From Sipunculus nudus (Eukaryota > Annelida > Sipuncula > Golfingiida > Sipunculidae): a DNA stretch of 64,000 nucleotides. Positions 1 to 12,500 of the stretch are shown in pieces. The translations under genes were made by a program, and so were the position numbers. The DNA is taken from contig CM049316.1 in NCBI GenBank assembly GCA_026874595.1, positions 45,831,695 to 45,895,694 on the forward strand, written 5' to 3'. The notes under the pieces were generated by a model. It was given only the letters and a program-made list of their open reading frames with translations. It made no database searches and had not been told where the DNA came from. Positions within the stretch are counted from its first letter, which is position 1; each line of letters starts with the position of its first letter.

Positions 1-230
1 CCATATATATGCACATAAACACTACATTTAAAAACTGCTGATTTGTTGTTTAGTGTTAAAAGTATTCTAATACCCCGTCATTTCGACAGACCAAGAACTA
101 GACCAAGTATAATATTAAAACTTTTTTTTTAATCTGACAATCTGCCTTTGGTTCCTCATCAATTTTAGTTCCATTTTGTGTAATTTTATTTCAATTTGTG
201 AGAATACCTGCCAAGTCAGCGGCGTTGCCG

Positions 231-244
231 TCTCTCTCTCTCTC

Positions 245-299
<55 letters not shown>
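231..299. repeat. (TC)n-(TA)n compound microsatellite
   Basis: A short TC run (231-247) passes directly into a TA run ending near 299, with one TG interruption. Open frames across it encode only Tyr-Ile or Ser-Leu repeats and are not genes. Confidence 0.95.
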
Positions 300-766
300 T
301 GCATACCGAACCTACGAATTGCCTGTAGTATAAGTTTTTTATGGTTTTGTTATAGTAGGATTGCACGGTTCACTATACCGTTTTTAATTTAATAGAAAAT
401 AGTAATTAGAATTTTTGTCATTGATGGCCTTAATTTGCATATTACAAGAATTTGCAAGGCTGTCGTGAGGACAACCAATCTCAAATATATTAGTTGATCC
501 AAAAAGAATATACACTAATTCTTTAAAAAATAATTAAAAGAAATGTATGTTTTCAGTGACATCATAAGCCCCAGGAACATCAAAACGCTTAAGGATTAAA
601 AAAATATTAATTGGATAAACGTTTTACAACATATTATGACGGGGGATGAAAGAATTGCTGTTAAAATTCCCAAATAATGACTTTTTTGAAAGACAAATCT
701 GTTGTATCGGATAATAAAGTTATTATAGAAGGCAGCTCCAGCGACACACCACTTACGCTAAATTAG

Positions 767-1212
767 AATCACTATCAAACACAATCCCTATCAAACACAA
801 TCCCTATCAAACACAATCCCTATCAAACACAGTCCCTATCAAACACAGTCCCTATCAAACACAGTCACTATCAAACACAGTCACTATCAAACACAGTCAC
901 TATCAAACACATTCACTATCAAACACAATCACTTTCAAACACAATCACTATCAAACACAATCACTATCAAACACAATCACGATCAAACACCATCACTATC
1001 AACACCATCACTATCAACACAATCACTATCAAACACAATCACTATCAAACACAATCACTATCAAACACAATCACTATCAAACAAAATCACTATCAAACAC
1101 AATCACCTTAAACACAATCACTATCAAACACAATCACTATCAAACACAATCACTATCAAACAAAATCACTATCAAACAAAATCACTGTCAAACACAATCA
1201 CTATCAAACACA
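767..1212. repeat. 16-bp minisatellite, about 28 copies
   Basis: The unit AATCACTATCAAACAC is repeated head to tail for 446 bp, about 28 copies. Variants are ordered rather than scattered: AATCCC-type units come first, then AGTCCC, then AGTCAC, then mainly AATCAC. A few units carry 1-base deletions. This ordering is what unequal exchange or slippage leaves behind. There are no spacers, so it is not a CRISPR array. Confidence 0.95.
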
Positions 1213-1849
1213 AGCCTAAAGATAAAATATCTTTACCATTTTGCGACAATGGATATTATATCCTAGTCAAGACTTAAAACCTGCTTCCCGCATTTGGCAG
1301 TCAAATTGCATGCAGCTTTCAGCATCAAAGGTTCTCATTTAGCCTGGCTTTCAATCTAATTTTCGTACTTTGAGTTCATATATACAGCAATAATTTATAG
1401 TCACAGTGTTTGGTCTTTGTAGTTCGGATTTGTTATTGATATTTGTACCCAGAGGCATAAAAAATCATTATACCACTTTTGATTTGGCTTCTCAAAACTT
1501 TTCGTTTCCTTACAGCGCACTGAAAGCATGGTTTTTGTTTTCTGAAGAACACATGCTTACACCTGGTCCCGGTGCGTTGAAAGGGCGTTAGAGATCGAAA
1601 CTAGCCTAAAATGTAGACATTTTTTTAAAGAAAAATTAGTTCTGAGTAAAACATTAATATTTTAAGTGGAGGTACACGTTCACTTGTACCAGAGCGGTCG
1701 CAGACGGGACAACAAACCTGCACAAAAATAAACAAGACTCTATTTTAACGGCTTCAGGTACATTTTCCCCCAAGTTCAGGTAGCCCAAAGCCATATTAAC
1801 GTAGATATGAAAGCGCACAAAACGTGTCCGCATCCGTGTTCGCCTTTGG

Positions 1850-2023
1850 CAGAAGCCGATCCGGGAGGGGGGGGGGGGGAGGGAGAAATCCAGGGGGTCC
1901 CTTTTTCAGTCGCCGCAGCCTTTTTTAAGGGGTTAAGACAGATTTGTGAGCCCCCCCCCCCTACTTTTCCGGACAGAATGACCCTTTTTTTCTCCTCTTT
2001 ACAAAATCCTGGATACTCCCCTG
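1850..2023. mobile_element. 174-bp MITE with 5-bp TSD (family G1)
   Basis: The element begins CAGAAGCCGATCC and ends ACTCCCCTG, giving imperfect terminal inverted repeats of CAG-type. It is flanked by TTTGG on both sides (1845-1849 and 2024-2028), read as a 5-bp target duplication. The interior has a 13-G run (1867-1879) and a C run. It is related to the element at 42737-42936: both share a GAGCC segment and a TTTTCCGGAC segment followed by a T-run. CAG...CTG ends suggest hAT-like ancestry. A 5-bp duplication is unusual for that group, so the superfamily is uncertain. It has no coding capacity. Confidence 0.75.
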
Positions 2024-5000
2024 TTTGGCCTTATAATCATAGACAGTTTGTATATAAACAGTGAATTGACAAATGACATATTTTTGTACGAACAAAGTAG
2101 TCGCAATAGCATACCCCAAATGATATCCAAATTTCTTCAATTAGCACCAAAGACTTGCATATCCATCTCATTATAATAATCACCTTAAATTAAAAAAAAT
2201 ATGACTAGAAGTAGAATAATCTGTGTGTCAGGTCAAGGTGGTGAAAAAAATCACGGAACTGTAAATTTATTACACACCATGGTGCCCATTGGCACGTCAT
2301 TGTGGATTTTAATAAAAACAGACTGATTTTGATATAATAATGAGTTCGGTTGACTTCTTTGAGTTTGTATTGTAGTCAATGGAGAGAACGGAAAGCTTTT
2401 ATATTTTAGCGGGATTGTCAGTTCAGTTTTAAAATAGGTACTTCATGTCACTGTTCCCAAAGTTGAAGACTCCTTATACAATTACAGGAAAACATGTTCG
2501 ATACCTTCTTACAAACTAATTTTTCTTGCAATATATTCCACAGTTTCCCATCGGTCTGTATTTTCATCACATCCACGTTGTGTGATGCTTGGCTGCCCGC
2601 GTCAAGGCCGTGGTATTTATTTAGTCATAAACTGATTAATGTGACACAGCCTGTCCGTTAGCAGGGGACAAACGTCCAGAAGAAGATTTTATCTTACTTC
2701 ACCGAGCTGGTTACCTTGGTAACGCCTACGTATGTAGCGTCTTGCATCCGAAGTTGTGCGTGTTGGTTTTCTAAACTATTGTCAGAGTCCGCGAGCTGTC
2801 TCTTCCTGGAACATCTCTCTCAAATTGAGATTGACACCCGAACAAGAGGAGGGAATTGATCACATTGTTTATAGTTTCAAATGCCAGGACTGTATTTTTA
2901 AACAAAGTTCTACTTTCTGTGAAATTCCAATGCTGTTAAAGACCTTTTCCGCTTTTGACATTTCTGCCTCTCCGTATACTTTAAAAAAGAATCATACTTT
3001 TTCTCCTGTCAAGAATACCTTTTCCCGGTACTTTTTGTACACTTTTTCCTGTTCATAACAGCATCATGAAGATAGAGTTTTCTCTGTTGTTTACATTTAA
3101 TTAAGAAATGAGTGACAGCAATAGACATGTATTGTCAATGTTTCAAAAAAGAAGCTTTTATGGAATGATTAAGTCAAAATTATTAAAAATAATATGAAAT
3201 GTGTAGTCTAGTTTAGTGGTACTAGGAGTGGTCCAGTGGAATAGAAATATTCTACTTATGATTCTGAATTATCTGTGGCCATTCCAGTTGTTCGAGAAAT
3301 ATACATTAAAATATTCTAATTGTTGCTTGAATCTTCCAAGGATAAGCCTAGGTGTAGCTTAAGCACTGTGGGTGTAATTTAAATACCTTTAGCGTAACTC
3401 GAAGTGCTTTAGGTGTTGACTTAAGTGCGCTAACGCTATGTTCCAGGGAAACATGTGTCATGTTTTAAATGTCCGAGTGTAACTTAACCAAACATTCAAG
3501 TTTCTTGGCAAAAAAAAGATACATCAATCGGTTACGGATCCGAAGTTTGTATCTTGATAAAATTTCACGCTATACGAAGTTATAAGAAGACCATTACTGG
3601 CAAGGAGTCACTGGAAACATTCTGGGCCGTGTGAATATATCGCGAGTTGGCAAGGTAAAGGTTCAATATAAGCAAATTAGCGAATATTCATTAGGAAATT
3701 CCTATTCAGATTAGGACATGTGAAAAACGAACCCAATAGTGACCAAATAGAAAGTGAACGTTGAAAATTAGTGTAGAACATATGTACACCATTTAACCAC
3801 TGGATACAAGTTTCGGCGGTCTCTCTGTCCGATCAAAAACGTAGACTAACAGTGGACGAGGGACATTGCTGAATGATTCAACCGCGTGAATGCACGTTGA
3901 TAGATCAAAGACTAACTTCTTCAGGGAAATAAAGATCAAAGATACACTTCGGTTAATCTTTATTCATTTAGGGATTGGTTAATGTCGGTCTAGCGTACGG
4001 CGACCGCAGTCACCACTCTATAGGCCCGGCACCCTCGCTAATCAACAGATCTGCCGACCCCGTCCACGCCGGCAGCACTTCAAAGAGTACCCGCTTTAGC
4101 TAGGTTAACTTGCCAGTTTGGTTGGGAAAAGCTGCCCGTAATCCGTAACAGCCAGGTGGTCGCATTACATAGAGTTTCGTTTTTACTTAATATAACTGTG
4201 TAATTCAAGGGACTGATATCAAGTGCCAATAATAGCAAGTTGCGCGCATTTCACAGATGGTTGCATGGACAAGTTGAACTGTAGTTCTAAATGTTCGAAC
4301 ACTCTAACTGCTCAAGGGGTTATTGTAATTACTGTAGGTACAAACAGGGCTATACCAACGACTCCCTATGTTTTCTACAAATTCCTACATATTTTCTGAT
4401 ATAACTGTTTTTACTCAATAAATAATTTATAATAGACCTTTTATCATTGAAAACGTAAAATTCGTTTATAGAACTTGAACTGTGCGTGTGTGATGCCGTC
4501 ATACAAGGCAAATTGCACAGACCTTTAGAACCTTCTTGACGAATAGATTGTCATGTTAAACAGTGTAAACCACCATTGTGCAGTGAAAACATCTATATAT
4601 TTCTTTTTATTTTTCCTGAAAATGCCTGTAAACTGATATATTTTTGTCTGAGGTGGTCCTATTAAGATTTTATATTTCTTAATGAATCTGATGGGTTCTT
4701 TTTTTAAACTACTCAAGATGTAACCTGAAGTCCTCGAAGTGTTCGATGTGCTCCAAATGTAACTCGATGTGGTCTTTAGGTCACTCGACTGAACTCAGCT
4801 GAAAAATAGGTTCAAACGAAACTATAGATCTATAGAACGTATATATTGTATACAATATACAATATACATGTATATAATTATTTTGGATCATACAAGGGTG
4901 AGCCAGCATAACTAATCAATTATTCAATTGTGAGGTATGTCTGTTGTTTAAATACAATAGATACAAACACTTAATTTTTTACCGCCATATATATACATAT

Positions 5001-6028
5001 AAATAAACATCCCAATCTGAGCACAATTTTCAACAGACTCTCCAGGTTCAGTGATAGCAGACGACACTCGTTGGCTACCATGGTAACGCTGATCCCTTAG
5101 GGAATCCCGCAGATACAGATACTTTCCCGACCAGGGCTTTTTAATCAAGTCTTAATGAACCTACGTCTGCTGACCTTTTGATCGCACACAAGGTGTTTTC
5201 ACTTGCTTTTAAATTTTTCTTAAACAACAGTCCGATATTCAAACTCCAGGCGACCTTACATGATATCTTCCTCTTTCTATTTAAGGCAAAAAAAAAAAAT
5301 AATACAAAGGGTCAATGTTTCCATGTATCCCCTCTTTTTTACAATTTTGCTCTTCCTTATCTTCATTCTTATCGCGGTGCATTCTGGGCTGTCATCTATT
5401 ACAGCTGTCTTAGTAAAATATTTATTCACCCGGACCTATTTAATATCGGAAACAGATGCACGGTCTTCGCGTGGGCAGGTGGGAAAAAAGGAAATTGCTA
5501 TGAGTAATGAATGTTCCAGAGATTTGTTTAAATTTCGTAATTTCTTACCTTTTCCCTGTAATGTTACAGTAATATTATTGATAACCATTTTAATTTACAA
5601 GTTTAATAATGAGTTAAATTAATGAAGGATATTTACTATCACGAATTGAGTGCTTGGGCTGTACTGTAATCAGTCCAGCTACTTTAATACCATTTATGAA
5701 AATAGCGTTGTATATGCTTAACATAAACATGGCGAGTTTTCAGTTGTCTGCAAGACAAAATGTTGCTCAAGGAGAAAAACAATTTATAGTGTTAAACGTA
5801 ACTGTGAAGTCCATACATTCAGCACCCTGTCAAATAGACACTAAAGCAGCCGCACACAGTGCGGACCAGACGACATCGGATTGGACCAGACAGGATTGAG
5901 AATCCTGAAGAGTCCGCCACAAGATTTCCCGATCTGGTCCTAGGGGGGTCGCACACAGAGCGGATCTGATTCGTTTACCCCGGTACTCCAAAATGCCAGC
6001 CAATTAAAAATGTTTTTAAAAAGGGATA

Positions 6029-6033
<5 letters not shown>

Positions 6034-6078
<45 letters not shown>
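6034..6078. repeat. (TA)n microsatellite
   Basis: About 22 TA dinucleotides, directly followed by a MITE-terminus-like segment. Confidence 0.95.
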
Positions 6079-6079
<1 letters not shown>

Positions 6080-6081
<2 letters not shown>

Positions 6082-6132
6082 TATCTAGGACCCCCTGGAC
6101 CACCCCCCCCCCCCCCCCGGATCCGCTTCTGG
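6080..6132. mobile_element. Fragment of a G1-type MITE terminus
   Basis: A 16-C run (6103-6118) is followed by GGATCCGCTTCTG. The reverse complement, CAGAAGCGGATCC, matches the terminus of the elements at 1850 and 42737. The opposite end was not found, so only a single terminus is supported. It may be truncated by the adjacent TA tract. Confidence 0.5.
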
Positions 6133-6371
6133 TGAAAGAAGGCAGAGCGCGTAATTTCAGCATGCACAACTCAGTGAGCCTGTCAATATGCTAACACCTG
6201 TAGCAAATTATATTATTTTCTGTCTGCGCGCAGCTTATACTAAGAGAGGCATGGATGTAACGGTCTCAGTCACTCAACCTCTGTTTCACGTTAGAACTCA
6301 ATCATACAAAATAAAAAACGCTGATATTTTTAACATAATGTTTTTTTTTTTTACTTTTATTTTACTCACAG

Positions 6372-6514
6372 GGTCATGCCATCTGTCAGCTGTGTAAGAC
6401 CATGGAAAACGTCACCATATACGGTACCGCCTCCTACAACAAACATGAAGCTATCAAAAACAACGTCGCACACCTGTTTGATCACGTGGTAGACTACTGT
6501 CAGGAGATCCGGAA
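6372..6514 (+). CDS. VAT1L: VAT1L-like exon a (Rossmann start)
   Basis: This exon encodes 47 full codons plus two bases, from GHAICQLC to CQEIR. It follows the acceptor tttactcacag and ends at AA before gtaagt. It covers the end of the glycine-rich NADP-binding loop, strand beta-2 (NVTIYGTAS) and the KHEAIK helix. GC content is visibly higher than in flanking introns. The exon keeps the Cys pair in QLCK and CQEIR, but no zinc site is implied. Confidence 0.93.
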
Positions 6515-9500
6515 GTAAGTGAAATTTTTAATTGACTGGTAACCTTATGTGTATATATTTATGTTTTGTAGAGGGTGTTTTGCAACAGGTTTGACATCAT
6601 TGACGCGTGTGCCGTGTTTACATAGTTTAGCTTGTAGATAAACGAACTCATACATACGGCACAAAGTCGTTAGAAGAACTTTTCTTAACATTAATTACCT
6701 ACAGTTCGCTAAAATATACCCAAAATAAGCCAGAAATCACATAAACTCTATAGAGAATCAGTAGAGGTATAGCTGGGTTAACATCACAACTGAAAATATT
6801 TAATTGCCTTAGTGGGAGGGGGGGGACTCAAATCAACAGAAAAAAAAACAGGTACGTGAAAAACTGTTTAATAAATTTAAATACATGTAATTACAGGGGA
6901 AAATCTATCAAGACAGTCAAGGTCAACTAAACGCATATGAAATAGAAAAAAAAACAATCAAATTAAAGGAATTTATGTCCTCCGCTTCCGCCTTAAAGTC
7001 CGGGATGATTTTTTAGTGTGTGGTGACTAAAAATAATAGTTTTAACCACGCTCAAAAGATGGCAGCACAAAAAAAATCAAGTATTTTATGTCCACCGCTA
7101 GCGGCACCTGTTGGTGATAAGTGAAACTGAATGTGCTGATTCATCCTATAAAAATGAAATATCATAATTTATTATGCTTTTTTTGAGACAGACACTCCAA
7201 AACCAATCCCAACCAAGGTAAGCATGAGAGCAATCACTGATCCAAATTTGAATGAAATCGGATAAAATTTAGGAAAGTTATTGCACGGAAAGAAAAACCT
7301 GACGGACGGATGGACAGACAGAGGGACAGACAGAAAAACCCAAATCAATGCCCCCCGTTCCTTCCAAGGAGGCGGGGGACAAAACAATATGAAACTACCA
7401 GACGTTGTCTTTCACCTCTGAATCTAATCAACTTAAAAGATCATTTGCCATTTATTTGAGGGAGCATTCGCTTTGTCAGAGTGTAGGCATGAATAAAGAT
7501 ATACAAAATTTACAGTTAATATTTTATCAGAAATGTTAAAGGTCATGTTTTCCTTCCAAATTTTTATAAAAGCGTTGGGAGAAAAGTATATACTGAGACA
7601 CAGAAAAAGTGTGGATTTACGCTCCAAAGTAGCAAACAAATGTTTACCCGTTTTTGCATACACGGTAAAAATGATACCTTAACTTTGTGTCATAAAACGT
7701 AAAATAAAAAAACTCTGATTTCTATTCCATAATTCTGCCAAGTGAACATTATTTCAATGGACCCGCAAAGGTCAAACTAATAGAGTTTCTCTGGACCCGT
7801 AGCGTCTCTGCCAGCAATGGGAGTTTATTTAGACTTTCGTGGGGTTCTGGATGTTAGTTAATTAAATTTTGCTCGTGGGGAGCTTCAATTAAGAAACCCC
7901 TGAAGCTTGCAAAGGTTGACAAATTAGTTGGGAGGTCTTTGCCAGGAGGTACGTTGGCCTTGGTTACTTCCAGACACTTCTTTAGCTTCTTTTACTTTTC
8001 GGAGACTTTCCCTTCCTTATAAAATTCACACAAATGCATAATTAATGATTCTCATTCAAGCTAGTGGAAGCCATATAGAAGATAGGAGAAAACAAATTTC
8101 ATCGATGATGCCTTAAGGATTGCCGATGGGAGAAAAGGAATTTCTTATCGTAATTCCTTTGTTAAGTATAGTCCCGGTAATAACCAAACATTTTGTGTTT
8201 TCATAATTACTCATAGAATTTTATTTCTTATATTTAGTGTCTAATCAATTTCATGACGACGTTTCATAAGAAAAAATATGTACTTTAAAAACGGTCGACA
8301 TTCTAACATAAATACACAATAATATATTGTAATGCATCTTCATGTTAATGCAAATAATTGAAATTAATAAAAATATGAATATTCATTAAATGTGCATTAA
8401 AAAAAACGCTAAAGAAGGAAAAGAAGAAAGAGGAAGCAACCCCGCCTCAGACGTTCTTTTAACAACGGAAAATGTGACAGCTGAAGGAGTTTTTAACTGT
8501 TAGTCTCAAATAATGAAGAGACAATTAGGAGAAACGAGTGCGCCTTTCGGGGTTACCTTCGTGATATGATACATCAATATGGGTGATAACACATCTGGAG
8601 CCTGCAGGTGCAATAGTCACAGGGCCTGGTTAACATCAGGATATAAAATAGAGGAAGCGTGTGTTACTTCCCTGTCACGTTGTCCGAAGCCTGAATGGAA
8701 TTCTGCAAATGTTCATAATTAGTTTGGCGATAGTATTAAAATGGAGGCGGTTAAGTCTAAGCTCTCAAAAACAAAGAAATAAATATGAATAGCCAAAAGT
8801 TATAATTTTTATTGATCCGACATGAAGTTCAATTAATCGATTAGTATATATTAGTTATTTAGATATCAATCTTATACCTTTCACTTTTCGTGATTACTGA
8901 TACATTTTTTCGCAGAGTCACCAGCCTTGATTTCTTTTTTTATTATACCTTATGTCGGTCTTGCATTTGCAGTCTTTTGTGTTTATTTGATATTCAGTTT
9001 ACATTATCACAAAAAAAATCTGTACTCCTCAGGTTCCCTCTCAGGGTAAACCTACACAACACACAAAAGATAAATTATCCTACGGCTTCGGGGACAGAAA
9101 AACAGGGATCAAACCGGTGATTTGTTTTCATAAACTTACCTGTGGAGAAAAAGGACACAATATTTTGCAAATTTGTAGGAAGTAAGCATACATTTTCGAT
9201 TTAATCCATTTTCAGTTTTATCTTTATAATTTTATATCTTTATATACCTTATATCTTTTTGTGGTCAAGGGAGACAGGTATATCATATATATAACGTCAC
9301 TTATAACATCTATTGTTCCGATAAACGTTATCATGCTAAAATGTGTTTATTGACCAGAATTAAAAAACCGAATGGATGGATTAGGTATTATTTTGTGTTT
9401 TTCTTGCCCAGGATCAACCCAGAGGGGGTGGATTTGGTGCTAGACTGTCTTTGTGGAGATGACACCAACAAGGGCATCAACATTCTCAGACCGCTAGGAC

Positions 9501-12500
9501 GTTACATCTTATATGGTAAGTTTACCACGCAGTCAATTAAAGTCATCCATGTAAAGCTTACTTTACAGCCCTCACCATCCATATATGAAAGTATACTGCG
9601 CTTAATTCGGAGAAAGGTTAAATTTCCGAACCGTTTACTTAATGAGACACTCTTAAGAGTGTGTAAATCGCAAATAAAGCTTTGCATATTTGTATTTAAA
9701 TACCTGTTTATTTTGAAATGAGGTATTAGGTACACTATTTAGATATCCCCAAATCACAAATAATACTGTTTGTCGCAGTATTGTTAAATTACAGTAAATT
9801 ATCGAGCACAGGAATTCCGGACACAATTACGTCTACCAACGTATGAGATATTTTGCATATTTTAGCAGGTCGGTCCTCTGTTTTTTTTTTTTTTCGTTTT
9901 GCTAGCGCATGTTTGACGGAGACGTTTAACATGTGTGTTTTGAGATCCATGCTCGCCAGGAAAAAAGGCAAGATTAGCACATGGTTATTGCCTAGTGTAG
10001 TTAAAAACACAGGCTGACGTGTAAATTCAGAATAAATAAGTAGTTTTTCAAAAGATAAACAATATATGCATACTCCGAGTAACATATAGTGTTTATGTTT
10101 TGAAAATACTGATTTATTCTGAATTTACACGGCAGGTGCCTGCATCTTGGAAAAATGCAACACGGTGGCTGGCAGCTATAAGATGTACAAATGGGAGAGT
10201 TAATTTTTTTTTATATTTTCGTTTGATAAGTAAATAATTCGCCATCTAGACTTCGTGTGTTATTCGATACTGCCTCGTAATAAATACGTAAATAATATGT
10301 GCATCTATTCCCAGGACCGTTTATATATTAGACTTACAAATGCGAGACAGCTGCTGGTCAACAGCGAGCCACCTGCGCAAAGTGAAATGATCTGGTTTGA
10401 AATGAACACGTCCTGGCTGAAACGTACAAGCGTTTCTGGAGTGACGTCATGAATCAGCTAGTGCCTTGATACACAACCTCAAACTGGCAGTTAATAAAAA
10501 AACACATATTAAACCACTGAATGTCAAAAGAAAAGCGGCTACATATGTTAATATGACTTTTCAACACAATGAAATGCCTGTCTTTTCATGATAAAGTTTG
10601 AAATAATTTGATAACTAGAAATGTGCTCAGAGAGCGCAGACCTCCGCCAACACAGCTAATTAATAAAATGGCATTGTCAGAAATGCAATAATTTTTCTTA
10701 TAAAATGGCGTCCATGCTGTACGTTGAACTTACAACTTTTAGGGAAACGGCACGTACACGTGAAGTGACGTCATTGTCCTCTGTGACGTCACGTATGTTA
10801 CGTCACAACTCGCACTCCAAAGACGGCTATATCCTCACATGCTACGATCCCTTGTAAACAAATGTGCTATAAACCCCCTATATAACACCCATTTCGGATA
10901 TATTTACGCATGGATCGCCCTAAAAAATTAATAATTTGTTCCTTTTGTCATTGCCGAGCTATCCTGACAATTTCATACTTCAATAACCTTTTCAGTAATA
11001 ATGCTAACAGACAAACACTCAGACAAACCAACGCAACCAAAAAAGTAACCATCAAAAAGAGAATGCGAACGTCATGGACCCTTATGGACTTTTCAGTGTA
11101 CACCGAAATTCCTGTACTTTTATTAATTCCTGTTGAATCCTGTTAATGATTAAAATTATGATTATTATGACCGTTTTACAAAAAAAGAATTTTTTTCAGG
11201 AAAGGTAAATATTTAAATAAGTACATATAATATTTAGTCTGTCATAATAATATAATTTGTATGTCAAGTTTTAACACTTACTAAACTGAAGGGCGGGTCA
11301 TTTAGCCTGGGTGGAGGATTGCGCTCTCTGTGTAATGTTACGTACTCGGAGGTGTGTGATTACCTTTTCTCATCTTTGGCGTTCTGGAATTATTGCATAG
11401 CACCGTATAATTAAAATTTCTAGTTCCCCATCCAAATTACAATGAAAAGCCGGTCAAATTCCGGGAGAAGCCAACAGGTAGCGCCGCCTGTAGTTGGGAG
11501 TCCTAATCAAATTCCAATGATGATGCAAATCGTTAGTCTTGGCAAAGATGATTGCCAGGTGAAGAATATTCGGTCTTCATCGGGTTTTAAAGATCTCATT
11601 TATATGCACAGTAAAGAATCAAAAGCACCAACGTTTTATTTATGAAGTGTAAATAAGCTTTATATATTAATAACCCTTGTTCGCCATTGGTGACTATTTA
11701 CCACATAAATATGATTTATTCTTGTAAATGCCCATTGTATATCATCCTTGTCATATTTAGTGGGCACTAAACAGGGTGTATATCCGCCATTTTGCTGATC
11801 TAAATCAGGCATTCAAAACATGGAAGGGCCATACTTTGTGATATAAATGTTTTAGTTGATATAATGCCACTTTGTTTGTCATTATAAAAAAAATAATGGT
11901 CACATCGTCTTTATTTATTATTAATATTTGTATCCAAATAATAAGTCTAAAACATTATCGTAGACAGGTTCATTTTATATATGTTACATGCTTTATAATC
12001 ATGTTTCCAGGTTTTTTATGTGGAATTAGATTACTTTAATATTTCATTGCAGGGTCTTCAAACATTGTCACCGGGGAGACTAAAAGTTTCTTCAGTCTGG
12101 CCAAGTCCGTAAGTAAACAGCTTACCGAATGCGCATGCGCAGATATGTCACAGAAAGCAGGATGGTTATTTAAAATTGAATTCGTTATACACATTTACCT
12201 TGACTGTGTAATAACTGCTTGTCACAGAATGGTTCAGTATGGGACAGTTTTTAGGTTCTGTGAATATTTTGGAAGTGTACCTGGCTCATACATGAGCGAA
12301 TAGGCCTAAATATAAAAAAAAAATCCTGAGGTTCAACTATTTACAATATTGTAAAACGCCATGTTATAATACATGCAACAAATATCGACTCTGCACCGTC
12401 TCTAAGTATTTCCATAGACCGTTAACGAATCCACAATGAGTCCCACTAAATAACGTAAATTTTAACCAGAGATATACTGATAGTTACCGAAATCAGTAAA

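Larger units (their letters stand above)
1..6371 (+). other. Upstream intron of the VAT1L-like gene (partial)
   Basis: No exon-like segment is recognised before the acceptor at 6370-6371, so this stretch is read as intron of the VAT1L-like gene, whose 5' exons lie outside the window. It holds a (TC)n/(TA)n tract, a 16-bp minisatellite, one MITE, and a second (TA)n tract next to a C-run. Between 2029 and 6031 I see only AT-rich unique-looking DNA. Its short open frames (for example 2756-3058 and 5178-5622) have no recognisable motif and no splice context. An alternative is that an unrecognised exon is hidden here. Confidence 0.6.
9516..12052 (+). other. Intron between exons b and c
   Basis: 2,537 bp, GT-AG. 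It contains a long hairpin (10018-10131) and a cluster of CRE-like sites (10442-10805). The remainder is AT-rich, with no exon recognised. Confidence 0.85.

Noticed and set aside
767-1212. CRISPR-like regular repeat
   Set aside because: Repeats are directly adjacent, with no spacers, in a eukaryotic intron.
5178-5622. Overlapping 109- and 120-codon frames
   Set aside because: Low-complexity hydrophobic translations of T-rich DNA, no splice sites in register, no recognised domain.
5830-5975. Paired GCACACAGNGCGGA segments as transposon ends
   Set aside because: The two copies are in direct, not inverted, orientation and no target duplication is visible.
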